This document shows, piece after piece, positions 37,001 through 52,000 of a DNA stretch of 64,000 nucleotides. The stretch is from Chimonanthus salicifolius (lineage: Eukaryota > Streptophyta > Magnoliopsida > Laurales > Calycanthaceae): contig CM023536.1 in assembly GCA_013350335.1 (NCBI GenBank), positions 10,560,207-10,624,206 on the forward strand. Reading direction: 5' to 3'. The notes under the pieces are model-generated. The model was given only the letters and a program-made list of their open reading frames with translations. It searched no databases and was not told the DNA's origin. Both the position numbers and the translations under genes were made by a program. How positions within the stretch are numbered: position 1 is the stretch's first letter; every line of letters starts with the position of its first letter.

Positions 37001-40000
37001 ATGCCGAAGTCCAAGCGTAATAGACCCGGTGAGTTGAATCACTTCTCCTTTCTTATTGATAATTGATTCATGGGGTTTGTTCTTTCCCTTTTCCCTTTTA
37101 TGGCCTCTTAGTCTCGTCTCCTAAGCTCATGTCCATGCCCTTCTAGGTTCCTGTTTTTTGGGTTATTGTAAATAGCTTATACCAATGTTATCTTATGGGG
37201 TAGAGGAGAGGAAAGTACTAACCTGAGGAGAATTACCATTTTTTTTTAAAACAAAAAATGCAAAACGTGTTCTTTTTTAGTAAAAAGTTCGTCAAGGGAA
37301 AGAACTTTCGTGGAAAATAACCGTTTTTTTAAACAAGAAATGTTTGTACCCATTTCTGTTTTCTGCTAAAAGATAATTATTTTCCATGGTAGCACTTCCC
37401 TTTCCATGCATCCAAACAGAAACTTTGGGAGGATGATGAAAGGAAGTATTTCACTTGTGACGATCATATTCATAAGGTGTTTGCTGTCATTTTTTGCTAG
37501 GTTATTTGTGAATTCTCTGCACATTGCCGTTCTCTTGAAAGAACAAAAAATAATGAATATGGAGATACTAGTCGATGCCGTCTCCAAGGCAGTAGAAAGG
37601 GGGAGAGGGGTTGGAGTAGGTTGTTTGTGTCTTAGATGCGCCTTGCAACTTATATAAAAGTGTGTCTTTTCATTTTTATTAGGTTTTAAAATGTAAATAG
37701 TCAAACATAATTTCAGTCTTAAGTGTTGGAATATAAATAACAAATACATCTTTTTATTTTTCCCTTTTAGGTGTTAAAATATAAGTAGTAAAACCTACCT
37801 TTTATATCTTATATAAAAGTGCTTCTTTTGTTTTCTTTCATTGTTGATGATGTAATCATTAGAATGATGACTTTTTTATAGTTTTGACTTGTTTTTGTAT
37901 TTTAGGCTCTTCTTTTTAGCTTCTTATATTATGCAATTGTACCTTTACATTTGATGCATTTCTTTATAGTATTATATCTTGTATTGTTTAGTTGTACTGA
38001 GTCGAAAAAATAATTCATTTGTCATTAATATCTTATAAATAGTTGTAAACAATAGTATTGCACTCATATTAAGTGCAAAAAGATACATAATTAAATACAT
38101 ACACACATTTTAAAAATATTTAGAAAAGTGCGCCTACAATAAAAAAAAACCATGCCTAGAAGTGTGCCTTGACCCTTTTGCACCTTGAGTGTGCCACTAC
38201 TATGAATATGGACTTGTGTATTCAGTTACATGTCTTCTTTAGTTAATGCAGTCAACTTTTCTACTTGGATTCGTGAATCTTACAAACCATACATTTTTCA
38301 GTCTTAGGTTTTGCCAATATTTAGTTTTGTCATCTTTATTAGCTATTGGCTAAACTATTCCATTTAAATATTTGTTTTGCCAAACGCAGTGACTTTGTCA
38401 AAGACAAAGAAAAAGGGTAGGGAGCACAAAGAATCAATAGTGAGTTCTATAAGGCAGGCATTAGAAGACTACAACAGTGTTTATGTTTTCTCATTTGAAA
38501 ACATGAGAAATTTGAAGTTCAAGGAGTTCAGAGAACAACTGAAGTCCAGCAGCAGGTAAATATGTATATTGACATGTTGGTAAGAAAATGATCATGTTGT
38601 ATCATTCGTCTGCCTATTTTCCACAAGCTGGGTAATTTGGGGCATTTGGAAAATATATTATACTTGTTGGATGCCAAATGTATTCTCTGCCTTATTTTCC
38701 CCCATCCTTTCTAGTGCACAGAGTGGTATCAGTCATGGATTTATGGACAGGGTTGATCTTGGGTCCAACCTATGATACCTGGATACTTTTATATGCTTAT
38801 TATATCCAATGTTCTGAAAAAATTGAAATCATATTGCAAATTGTTCTAGTCATCAAATCATATCGTAAGTCATAAGATTTTTATGATTTTCTCAAAAAAG
38901 GGTAAATCTTTTAAAAAATTGAAAAAAGAGAGTAAAAAATAGGTTTTCCATATTCTATGCACTTGGTATTAAAAACATATTGGTAAAAATGACAAAAAAA
39001 AAATGATGATAGTATTATATATAACTTGATTTTCATGTATATGGCTTGCTAATTACATGTGCTTATGGATAACTTATAAGACTAATCTTTGTAAATTTAT
39101 TTGGATCATAAAGGAGAGCATGTATGTATTTTGAAATGGTAACTGAATTGATATTAAAGGCACTAGAGGTGCAAAAAGAAATATACAAAGCAAAGAAACC
39201 AATTAACATTTAAATATTTCAGTATAACTAATATTTATATAACAAAAATTCTAAGGTGGTTAGAAAAATTGTATCATATTATAAGATCCAAATCGTTTTC
39301 TTTAAAAATTGTATCGTATTTGTAGGATTCAAATTGTAAACGGTAAGATTTTAAGAACTGTGTTTACATCATATTGGGCACCTAAGTCAGTCCTGGATGA
39401 TTTGATAAACACCGGATGCTTATTGGATACCTTTCTCTAAGGAAAAATGCTAATTGGATACTTTGTAAAATAGGATACAAGTATTTAATGGAATCATGCT
39501 GTCACAGTTTTTATTTTTTTGACAAAAGCCTATAACTCAGTTGGCAAGTAATCATTGTTACAATCAAAAGGTTGTGTGTTTGAGTTATATCACCATCTCA
39601 CAAAAAAAGGAGAGAGATTGTAGCATGTTTTTGCCATAAGGAATATATAAACGGGACTAGTAAAAATAAAAAAATTCTTACAGAAATGAAATGTAAAAGA
39701 AAACTGTTATGTGACATTCAACATGCTTAGACCCTAATTAATTGAATACAAATAAAGGAAAAATAGCAAGGTACCTAGTAAATACCATAAATTAACAAAA
39801 AATGTATAAATGGTTGCCTATATCAGTACCCTTCTGTTGGATTTTGGAAAATTGAATGTCACATCCTCTGTACTCATACATATTCATACCAGTATCCTTA
39901 TTTCTGGTGCATCATAGAGCCAAACCTTAACCCATGACTAGATACATATTCGTACTCATACATATTCGTACCAGTATCCTTATTTCTGGTGCATCATAGA

Positions 40001-43000
40001 GCCAAACCTTAACCCATGACTAGATAGTTCCATCCTTGTTTTTGCCCTGCTTTATGATTAGTGGTGGTCGTGTATGTCTTCACCTTTAACACTACAATTA
40101 ATTGATAGGGAGATTCACATTTAAATGAATAAATTATTTTGGCAGATTTTTCCTTGGATCAAACAAAGTCATGCAGATTTCTTTGGGCCGGTCTGTCGCG
40201 GATGAAGTTAAGCCTGGTGTTCATAAAGTTTCGAAGGTAGACACTCTTACAAATTTTCTGAGAAGTATCATACACTTTCAATTCTCATTGGAATCTCTGG
40301 AAATCCTCTTCAGTTTGTACGTGGTGATGCTGGGCTTTTCTTTACCAACTTATCGAAAGAGGAGACTCAAAGGTAGTGGCAAAAAGTAACGTATATATGT
40401 ATTTCTACTCTTTGAAGGTAGATATTTTTTATTTGGCTTAGCAGAGTGTGGAAATGAGAAAATTTGATTATCTTAAGGATTTTGTATATAATGGTCTGCA
40501 CTGTAGTGTATGTATGATCTGCATATGGCAGAAGTTGTATTCAGTCAATTTATTCTGATCCTTTTTTATATGGTTTTTTGGATTAGCGACATTGAACTAT
40601 TTTTGTATCATGTTATATGTGTTATATTAAATTTTCATAAAAAGTGTTGTATGTGTTACATGTAGTGTTTAAAACTTACTATGAATTATGTGTATTGTAT
40701 TGTTGCTATTAACCTTTTATTTTAAACAGACAGAATGTACAAGGCAGTAACCTTGTTTTTGACTTTGACAGAGATGTAATACTCTCTGTACATACAATCA
40801 TTCCTAAAAAAAATTGAGAATCCGAGTACCACCATACCTCCTGATTTCGTCTAGAGCTTTTTGCAAACTATAGTTTCTTGTTTTCTCCACACCTCGACAA
40901 TGTCTTTTTCCTGTTACCTGTCCCTTTTCATTTCTGGTGCCATAAGTTTATGATATCCCCTGTTGGACCTATTTTAGCCATTTCCTGAATGCTATACCAG
41001 GCATCTTGAAGTTCAATTTTGTTTTTTGATAAAAAAAACTTGAAGTTCACTTTGCACATATCTACTCTGCAGTGTGTTGGAGAACTTCTGTTTGAAGTGG
41101 TTTTTTTTTTTTTTTTTCCTGTTTTTGTTTTTGAGAGATCTCGACTAATCTTCTACACGCTGATTTATTTTGAAACGACTGATTATTCTTCTATTCAAAT
41201 GGACTAAAGAACTGGTGATACACAGCTCCTGCATAAATGGTTGATCTAGACTACCACATGACATGTGTAACACATTGGCTGGTGCAGAGACTGTACCATT
41301 AATGTTTCATGCTTAAACTGTCTAACGTATGGTACAGACAATGTAAATATGCATAGACGAATAGATGGTCTGCATCTTTACAGCCTGTAAACAAACTGGC
41401 TACCCTAGACGATACTGGATATGCATAGACGAATATATGGTCTGCATCTTTACAGCCTGTAAACAAACTGGCTACCCTAGAGGATACAGGTTTCTTTTCT
41501 TTCTAATCAAAATGTATTTTTGAATTCCAAAAGCATGGTAGATATCAAAAAATGTGATGAGTACATCATGGGACACAAGCAAAGATGCATCGAAATCTAG
41601 ATTTTACCTCATCATGGTTGGATGATGAATTTCTGCCCAATCTCTACATATCTGACCATAGATAGAGGTGGATCCAGCCATGGATAGTCCAAATTGTTCA
41701 TAGATTTGTGATTATATTTCTTGGAATGCTTTTCATTAGATTGGGTTTTGGAAGCTGTTTTTCGGATCGTGGTTGGCTTGATCCGAACTGTTCAAATGGA
41801 TCCAACTTAAGAAGTGGACTTAAGAAGTTTATTTTATTTTATTTGAGTATCAACTTTATGAGATGTAATAAATTAATTTGAATGGCTTGTATTCTTCATA
41901 TCTAGGGTTTCTTTTATTTTTCTTATAAATACTTGTAAACATATTATTTCACAATAGAATATAAGGCAAGATTTTTTTGCATACTCTTTTGAGAATGCTG
42001 GTGGTATAACTCTATCTCTCCTTTGTTGTGACTCCAAGGAACTTAGGTGCTTCTTCTCATTCTCTTTCTCCTAGTCTCTTCTTCTCAACTTTTTTCCTAT
42101 TTTCTTGCATTTTTGGAACCCTAAACAGCCCAGAAATCCTAAATAAACCTAGATTTAACCCAACCAAGGCCAGATCTGGACTTTGTAGGCTGCCAAGACC
42201 TGAACGCTACTAGGCCATACGACCGTATGGTCTGCCATACGGACGTCTATACGACCATACTGATAGGGTTATTTCTGCCCCGTTTTGGCCTTTGTTACAT
42301 CTTGACATGGTTCCCTACCCTGCAGCCAACTTATTTGTGCAGAAACCCCCCAAACAACCCCCCTTTTTAGACCTATTTCAAGCATTTTTGGGTTTGGATT
42401 CAAGTAGGACTTGATTTTCCATTGAGAATATGTACTTTTCACTTGTTTGTTGGAATTTTAGACGTTTTGAATATGATCTTAGGATATTTTGAGGTTCTAA
42501 TCTCGATTTATGATTATTTAGAGGGTTTAATATGCTTGCATGCTATGGATCTCTTTAGTTTTTTATTTTTATTTTGTGATGTTATTTGATTAGGATCTTG
42601 TTTTGATCATTAATTACATAATGCTAACTTCTTAAATCAGTAGGTGGGCCTCACTATCAATGAACGATAATGAACACCTTTACAGACAAGTGGCTTTGAA
42701 ACCATGTTGTAGACTAGACTGACAGGGAGAAATGAAGAAGACGGGAAGAAATGGAGGCAAAAGGAGAAGAGAAAAATAATGTAGCTTTTGTATTGACCTT
42801 TTCATCATCAGATTTTACATGGTTTTTATAGACATAGGAATACAGCCAAAAAAAAAGAGGAAAAAGACCATAAAAGGTAGTCAGCCCTTTGGTAACTCTA
42901 GAGAATATAATAAAGTAAGAAACATGGTTACAATATCCTACAACAGTGTCTGTGTGAGGTTTTTCATCTGCCATCTGTTGCCTGGTATTGTCATTTTGTT

Positions 43001-46000
43001 TTGTCTTGATCTAGATGTGGCTGATAATCGACCCTGGTTTTCCTTTTTGTTTTTTCCCTCTTTTGAGTAGTCTACCATGTTTTTCCTTCCCTAAAGTATC
43101 ATTTCTTAAGAGGCCTATTTATTGTCCTTGCACATGCTCTTCTATGGATGTAATCTGTTAGCCAATGTATATTGCATAATGGTGATGGGGATACACCTAT
43201 ATGCACATTTTTTTGGCTGTCTCAAAAATTGCTCATATCAATTGATTATAGACATGATCAAAACCAACATGGCATTTAGGTCTTGTCTTTCTTCTATACT
43301 CATGTAATATTTCAGGGCATGTTTTTTGGTTTCCTAGGAAATGAACTCCAATGCAAAAATCTTCCAATGAGATTTTGTTGGGAAAATAGCTTTTTTTGAA
43401 TCACTTTCTATTAAAAAAAATTTCATACATTTGTTTGCTACTATCACCCATGTAAGGAAAAAACTATCTTAATAAATGGGTAGGGCAAATGTCATACCAA
43501 CTCATTTAAGTTTGGTTGCACTAGACGGACATGTTTAATGACTGGGTTGGGTTTTGTGGGATTGGTATGGCTTGGGATCTGTCAACCTTTTGTTACATGG
43601 GCTATTGGGTTAACCCATTTAAATTTGGTTGAGTACTCAAGTGTGATCAATTGGCTTAATAATGAGTCATGTCAAGTATGGGTCTAATGATTTAAGATTG
43701 TTGGATTTGGTCAACTTATTTATAAATGGAGTAGGTCAGGTTGGATCAACCTATTAAGCTTGGTCAATTATTCGTGTTGGATCAACTCATTTATAAATGA
43801 GGATGGTATTTGTTGAGTTGACTCATTTAGATTGGTCAAACTTGGTCTATTCATTTAATAGATGAGTTTAGATCAAGTTAGCTCAATCCATTTAATAAAT
43901 GGGTAAGACATATTTAGTATTACTTGGTTGAACCAACCCATTTAAATTAGTGTTTAGGTTGGGTCAATTGTTGTTAAATGGGCCATGTTGAGTCATATCA
44001 TATAAGCTTGATTAGGTAGTCAAGTTTGATCAACTTGTTTAATAAATGAGTATAATTAATTGTGGGTTGGATCAACCCATTTAAGATTGCTTGGGTGGGA
44101 CCAACTTGTTTAAATATGGCTTAGATTAAGTTGGGTTAACTCTTTAATAAATGGGTTGAGTATTCGACTCAACATTTGGATCAATTTTTTAGCAAATAGC
44201 CTTGGTTGGGTCGGATTAACCTATTTTAATTGGGCCCAATTGTGCTGAGCCATTTAAGCTTGGTTGGATAGGGTCAGGGTCAACCCATTAAAATGGGTTG
44301 AGTCAAGCAGGGATAAGATCAATGATTAAAGGTTTTTGAGAGTGTGTGGGTCTAGTCTGCTGATGGCATGCTTCATAAATTTTCTTAGAAAGTAGTTCTT
44401 TATGGATCTTGACTCTTGATGGGAAACTTTTGTGTTTTCTTAGGAAAACTTGGCCCGGAGAATTCTAAGTCCTTGGAAAATTTGTGTAAATAAACATGGA
44501 AAATTTTGCCGAAAAATTCAAATTCGGAGGAATGCTTATGCAAATAGGCATTGGAGAAATCTCATTTTGATTTTCTTAGATAAATTTGTGCAAACAAATG
44601 TGCCCTCAAATTCTAACACTTTCCAATGTCTTGGATACTTTTGGGTAAACTTTCACTTTTGGTGTTTAAGTTAATATCTTGCTATAAATTTATGGATTTG
44701 CATATATTTCTATACTAGTGTCTCATGTTGAATAAATTAGTTCCATTTATTCCCTTTTTCTCATATTCTTTCATTCTCATATTTCTTTTGCAGATTGTTT
44801 AAAGAATTTGAGGAGCATGACTTTGCAAGGACAGGAAGCATGGCAACTGAAACGGTTTGAAAAAAAATCCTTTTATTTGCTTCAATGTACTTCATCTTAT
44901 TATTATTATTATATTGAATATCATGGGTATCCCCACGTCATATTGGAGGTGAGACTAATCCCACGGATACATGAAACCAATGTTATCAATATCGTACGAT
45001 TTCATATCGTTTTAGGGGTTTGTTGATTCAAATTGTATTCAAAATCAATTTTGAGTTAAAATCACCCGATTTTAGGTTGGAATCACAAATCGCATAATTC
45101 AAACCCTAAAATTGCAAAATTGGATGATTCAACCAAACAAAGTGAAAGTATGCCTGAATGGATGTTTATAACGCCTCTTTTTTATTTTTGAAATGGTTCA
45201 TATATATTAATTATATAAAAAGCACCAGAGGTGCAAATACATGAAGAAATAACAGATATAAAGCATAAAACTACAACAACTGGCATAGAAACGTTGAACA
45301 GAACGAGGCATCATCCAAGCACATTCTTTCCAGGTGAGCAATAGATCAGAAATAGTGATATTCCTGAATTCCTGAAGAGAAGTAGCCCACGATGCACACT
45401 TGGTGACCACACGTCTTGCAACAAACTCACTGGTCTCAGCAATACCTTTGAAGATCCGGTTATAACGTTTCCACCAAAGGCCCCAGATGGTGGCAAATAA
45501 AGATAAGTGCCACAAAGTAGAATATTTCTGGGAGATGGAGACAATGTCCTAGGTGAACGACAACTCAACAACAGAAGAGGACATAGCCCAAGCCACACTG
45601 AAAAGGTCAAGGACAAAGTTCCAGATTTCAGAAGAGAAGTTACAATGAATAAGGAGATGATTCGACTCTTCGAAAGCATGAAGGCAAAACGGGCAATCAC
45701 TAACGATTGTTCTTCCTCTTTTAAGCAAGTTATCTTGAGTCAAGATTTTCCCCAACCCAGTTGTCCAAAAGAAACTAATTGCCTTGGGAGGGGCTTTGGA
45801 GGACCAAATCTTAGGGTTAACAGTTGCTGACCGAGATGTCGTAAAATTCCAAGAGATGGAGGACTTAATCGAGAAAAGACCAGTGGAGTCAGACCACCAA
45901 ACAAGGCAGTCCTCAGTGGAGGTGCAGATCCTGCAAGAAGAGATGTTGGTGAAATCATCAGCTTCAGGGTCTAAAAGGTTGCGGCGAAGAGGAATGTCCC

Positions 46001-49000
46001 AGACAAGTTGCTCGCTAGAAGAGGAGTAGAACTCTGAGATAGTACCGAGTGGCCTTAGAGAAAGGGGTGGAGAGAAAGAAATTGAGAAGCCAATAAAGAG
46101 CAATCACTCCAAGGATCAATCCAAAACTTAATTTTGTCTCCTCACCCAACCTTAAATCTGATGCCATCTTTGAATTTATCAACACAAGGGACCATTGCTC
46201 GTCACATGCCAGAAGCTCTGCGTGGGGCTGGGTTGATAACCCAACCCAAGTTCTTCAAATGATACTTACAAGTAATGATAGCCTTCCAAGTAGAAGTCAT
46301 CTTCATTACCTAATCTCCAAAGCCACTTGGTCAGAAGAGCAATATTGGCTGGGTTGAATTTATACCGCCTCTTTTGCATGTGTTCTAAAGGTAAAGACAT
46401 GTGTACCTGATTAATAGGAGGTTTGAACCTCCAATATCCCACCAAATCTCTCCTTTAAGCCATTTCTGGGAGACCCCAACAGTCCAACAACAGTCCTATG
46501 TGCAACCATCTTGATGCAGGATAGATGCTCACCGGCAAAATCGGGATAAAAGCCTGGAACGATGGCAGAAGGAGGAGAAAGATATGCCTGCAACCACGAC
46601 AGGAGAAGAAGAGAGAGAAAATAAAATTCAATATTGATATTATTCCATTGTCGAGAGTTGTGTCTCCCAACCCATTACACTGTTGTATATATGAAAACAC
46701 ATGACTAATGATAGAAATCTAGGAAAGGGAATCTAAGTAAACTAGGAAACTAACCCTATCAAGAATCCTAATTACATTAGGAAAGCTTAAAGAAATTGGA
46801 AACTAACTAAAAATAATAATACTAATCTAATTAGGAAATCTAATCTAAGTAGAAAAGAAAGAAAGAAATAAATAATATAAAAATAAATGATTTGAGCCCA
46901 CGTGTGATGGGTCCATCCGTGTCTTACATCAGTTCTCCGCTCTTGAAAAGAACTCGTCCTCGAGTTGCAATCTCCAATATCACAAGCACCGAACAAAGGT
47001 GTAGACTAAGTCCGAAGATGCGAATGACGAAGCTTGTAACGATACATGAACGATGAGAGATATCTGCCTTTGGGACGAAGAAAGCAGTAAAGGCACATGG
47101 GTGAGGCCGAATCAATTTGTAAAAGAAGGGGTCTTCAAACTGCACTGGAGAGATGATATGCTCCTAAGGGCCTATGGGACGAGGCACCAAAGATAGGAAA
47201 TGAGGTGGAGAATATAGTGTACGAATAACCATAGATGAATGTTTGGTATCAGTATTAGGATCAGGTTTGGGTATGGGACAGGGTTGGGTAATTAGAGGTG
47301 GCGGCGGCGACGAAGGGGGATGGGGATCGGGTGGGTTGGTTTTTTTTTGTGTTATGACTGGTTGGTCGTTCGGTTCGACAAAAGCAGGGTAGGGAAAAGC
47401 TGGGAGGACAGAGGTGAAGTCGTCTTTCTCGGTAAAGGGGTTTTAGAGTTCTGTGGAACTAGGGAAACAAAGTGGAAGAAGGGTCGCAAGCAAAGGTGCA
47501 GAGATGGGTTTTAGGCGAAAAGGGAGTGTTACCTGGGATCGGTTGGGCTGAGCGAACAAAGAGGCTTGGTAGCAACAGCGGAAGGGTTGATCTGCGATGA
47601 AAGGCTGAGGCCGATGGTTGCTATTGCGCTTGCCGTAGGGGATTCAATGGAAACAATGGTGGTTTTTTCCATACCCCTTTTTTTTTTCCATAAAGAATCG
47701 AGACCAAGGTCAGTTCCTGATAATGCAGTGACCTTGTCTCTCTCTCCTCTCTCTCTCTCTTTCAAATCAGCGAACCGAATAGGATCGTCCCTGAAGATGA
47801 AGGAACTCAGCTCTGAATACCACTTAATGTGGGATCGATGCTCACTGGCAAAGTGATCCGGCAAAATCGGAATAAATGCCTGAATGATGGTAGGAGGAGG
47901 AGAAAGATATGCCTGCAGTCACGACATGAGAAGAAGAGATATAAAATAAATTTTAATATTGATATTATTTCATTATCGAGAGTTGTCTCCCCCAACCCAT
48001 TACACTGCCATATATATAAAAACACATGACTAATGATAGAAATCTAGGAAAGGGAATCTAAGCAAACTAGGAAACTGACCCTATCAAGAATCCTAATTAC
48101 ATTAGTAAAGCTTAAAGAAATTGGAAACGAACTAAAAATAATAATCCTAATCTAATTAGGAAATCTAATCTAAGTAGAAAAGAAAGAAAGAAAGAAAGAA
48201 ATAATATAAAAATAAATGAATTGGGCCCACATGTGATGGGTCCATCCGTGTCCTACTTCACATCTTCTAAAGATCGAGGGCTGAATGTATAGCTTGGTGT
48301 CTCTTAGCCTTGTCTGGGGATTTAGCTGGAAAAATACTGTCTGCATTTAAGACTCTTAGTTACAAATCGTGCCGTATGAAGTCTTTTTCATTGGTGGCTT
48401 GACAAGGCTCTTGGATTTTATCCGATGCCCATGAGACTTCCTCATTCTCCTCCTGCAAGATGAGGGTTGACCCCCAAAAATTTCTGGTTCCTCAATGAGA
48501 GTTTCCACTTGTATTTATAGTCCACACACACAAAGAGGTGCAGATATGTACTCATGCAGGTGTGCTCTTCTTTTTTCTTGGCCTTAAAGTTTGGTTGCTT
48601 TGGAAAGATATTGCATTATTGCCTCCATCCCCACTATTGAAAGCAGTGTTATTACTCTTGCTTAAAATCAAATCAGGGATATACAGCATCTTTTTTCTAC
48701 TCTAAACTAGGTTGTCGCTCATGTTCGAACTTCCACAGAGGTGACATTGTACGGAATGAGATGTAGATCAAAGTTAATATGCTTAATCCAAAGCAAACCA
48801 TTGCTCTCTGTTTGGATGCTCATTTGGATCTTATCAAATGCTCAAACCTCTCAAACTTCCCTTATTCTCTCTAGTGTTATCTGTTTGTCAATTGAGAGTG
48901 TAGTGTGAACGGTTTTCAGCCCCGTCTGTCAGAATAATGAGCTGGCTGATAGCTCAACAACATGTGAGCAGATCAATATGCATAAGATCACCATTTTAAC

Positions 49001-52000
49001 AATTATTATAAAAATTGCAATTTGGCTGGTGTATATGGTGATACTAAGTGTCTCCTTTTTCTGTGTCTTATCTCTATCTGTGAATCCAGTGACCGAGGAG
49101 GCAAATGCAATCCATTTATTATTATTATTGTTATAGATATTATTATTATTATTGATGAATAACATGGGTATCTCCACCCCACGTGGAGGTGGGACTAACC
49201 CCATGAATACATGTAGCCGCTTGCAAGCCTTGTGTATTGGATTGCTTTGGGAGGGGTCGAACCCGAATTCGAACAATCCATTTTTTATTGTGGTTACTGA
49301 AGTGGAGGGATCTAATGCATTTATTGGTATTTTTCCACCATGGCCTTCAGGGTATTCAATTTATTGAATGTGTGCCTACGTATACTGCCTATGTTAGCTT
49401 GTTCATATATTCTGCATGTATGGTTATTCAATTTTACCACTTATTCATGCATCTTTCTGTTTGAGTGCAAGTGATTGATTACATCATAGATTATTTCAGG
49501 TAGAACTGAAGGAAGGTCCTTTAGAACTGTTCACACATGAGATGGAGCCCTTCTTGCGCAAACAGGGGATGCCTGTTCGCTTGAATAAAGGTTCGCATAA
49601 TCATTACCGTTGGTTCATATTTACTTTAATAGGCTGAACTCCTATCTGATTGTTTTTCATGACAGTGCAGGTGTTGTGGAGCTTGTGTCTGACTTTGTCG
49701 TTTGTGAAGAAGGAAAGCCTTTGTCACCTGAATCAGCTCGCATACTAGGTCAGTGCAAATCTACACCCCTAATTTGTTCTAGATCCCCCTTTTTTTTTGG
49801 ATTCCTATACTTTAATATGTCTTATGGTCTTTTTAAGTTTCATATATTTGTTATTGTGCTCTTCCCATTGGAATTATGTTTTATATTAACAATTTGAATT
49901 TGTGCTCGAGTCTCTTTACTCTCCCCCCAAACCCAATCCAAGAAGTTATACCTTTCCCCAAAAATCCTAGGAACACATCTTAGATTTCCTTGGTAAGGCA
50001 AGTGGCATGATTCGGTGCTAAGCTTTAGCAAATTTGACTTCAAAACTCATTTCACTTTGCCTTTTGTTTTCAAATATTGCTTGAAGCTTTTCATGCTCAG
50101 TACCTCTGTAGAGTTTTGTTAATCTCTTTACTTTTATCTATATAAATGCGATAGTTTAAGGTGACCATCAAATTAATCCTGACTATTCATTCATTAAACA
50201 TTGTGATTTGCTTCCTTGTTATTTATTTTTTGGACAACGCAAAACATTGTGATGGCATGTCCCTGCCGTATCTAGACATCATAGTGGAGAACTCAGAACT
50301 CAGACTTGACTTGTTCGACCTAATATTTTGACTCGGGTTGGTTCGACACAATGACGTGGGTGGGTCATATTTTTTATTTAAACTACTACTGTAAAAATAT
50401 TTTAATAATATCATTACATGTGTAGCATATTATGTTTGTTATGTTACATTTTACATGAGCCTCTGATTTTTCTTATTTTTAGTACATTGATTATGTCTTA
50501 AATTTCGTAGCGGATAATTTTTATGAATTGCTTAAAACTAAAAATGTATAATTTCCTAAAAATAATATAAGATATTTCAAGTGTTGTTAAAATAATTGGT
50601 TACATTAGCTAACGTATTAATGTATATTCTACAAACAATTGGTAGGCAAAGCATCATGTGGTACAATGATCGGAAGGAAAATTTTCACGCAAACATTCTG
50701 GCTTCGATCCTGTTGCATGCATGTAGTTTTAGAACCCTACTTGGCTAAAGCCACTTCAAAGCTTAGTAAACTTGGCTGAGTTGTATCACTGTTCAATTGA
50801 AGGATGAATCACCCATACGGTTAACTCGCCCCTTAAAATTTGTCAATTCAGGCTGAGGCTCAGGTTGACTTGCCAAGTTTTTTGATCCTTGGGACTAACA
50901 TAATAATTTTTTTTTGAAATAACGACTTATTTGATTTCAAATATTCCATTGGAAGAATCGTATCACATGCAGCTGTCCAGTTTCATGCCTTATTTAGCTG
51001 GAGCTGAGGACTCCCCAAACTTATCTCGAAGAAAGTCATTAATTTGACCTCGGTTTCAAGTAGATTGAATTGATTGAAAATCTTCCAGTAGGATAAATGG
51101 TCTGCACCCTTTTATACTTTCCCTAGTAGGACCCACATTCTTAGCTAAATTAAATAGTGTCATCATTTGTGGGATTTCATGATTCGTTAGGTTTCTTCTA
51201 AAGGATGATGCTTACCTGCTAAACCCCATGCAATCCTTAATCAAGCACTACTTTGATTTGATATGCTTTAGCCTTAAAAATATATCTAGTCTATCTTTTG
51301 CTCCAGTATTCACTTTTTTCCCTTTCTTTTTGAAATGGAAAGCTTTATTGCAAGATCAAAGGCTCACTACAATCTTACCGGAACAGACAATGCAAATGAT
51401 ACTACTGTTAGAACCAAAAAAATAGGGAGAAAATAGGAACACAAGACAGCGTGAAGTCTTGATAAGAAGAAACCATTTGCCATGGTAGCCAAGGTCCAAA
51501 AATTCCTTTCAGTCACTACAAATCACAGAAATAGTCACCAAGAAATTGATTTTTTTTTACCACATGATGTTACCCAGTGTCTGATTGAAGAAACCAGCTG
51601 CTCCACTAATTGAGCTGAGTTTTTACCATCAAACAGCAGGATATACAAGTTTCTATAACACTAGCATTTGGTTGGCCTTTGGCAGAGAGATCAAGCAGCC
51701 AGTATCTCAGCCAAGCAAGGCATCACCCAATTTAATGCCCAAGAGAATAGACAGAATGCCATACCTATGCTCCACTTCCAAAATCTTATCTCTACCCATT
51801 CCTTGCTATAAATGAAGTATTCTTCTCAATATTAATCCTACTTAGTTTTTGACCTCCCCAATTTAGATAGTGCCTTCCAAATTTTGGAACCTCCTATTCT
51901 CCCCCACTCCCTTTGGAACCCCCAAACCCACACCCATATACATAATGAATGGATATCGAATTGAATCCTTATGTTCCTCTCTGAATTTCACAATTTAGAT

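Larger units (their letters stand above)
46512..48260 (-). mobile_element. Internally deleted or non-autonomous LTR retrotransposon
   Basis: Two similar LTRs, 46512-46931 and 47825-48260, share long tracts (ATGACTAATGATAGAAATCT, GATGGGTCCATCCGTGTC) and are bounded by CATCT duplications. Orientation is minus: three bases inside the right LTR the minus strand reads TGGTATTCAGAGCTGAG, a methionine-tRNA-type primer site. Next to the left LTR the minus strand encodes LQLEDEFFSRAEN then stop, like the last residues of Gypsy polyproteins. The interior is only about 890 bp, so gag and pol are nearly all gone. It lies in MRT4 intron 5 within or beside a LINE. Confidence 0.8.

Noticed and set aside
36849..37028. 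MRT4 with a longer Gln/Arg-rich N-terminus
   Set aside because: The upstream frame is closed by TGA at 36978 and is not in the MRT4 frame.
41640..42310. Possible solo LTR around CCATACGACCGTATGG motifs and a TATAAATA-like segment
   Set aside because: No matching ends, duplications or partner LTR could be found.
47529..47864. Overlapping frames of 96 and 111 codons on opposite strands
   Set aside because: They fall in the interior of the deleted LTR element beside its primer site and show no conserved motif.
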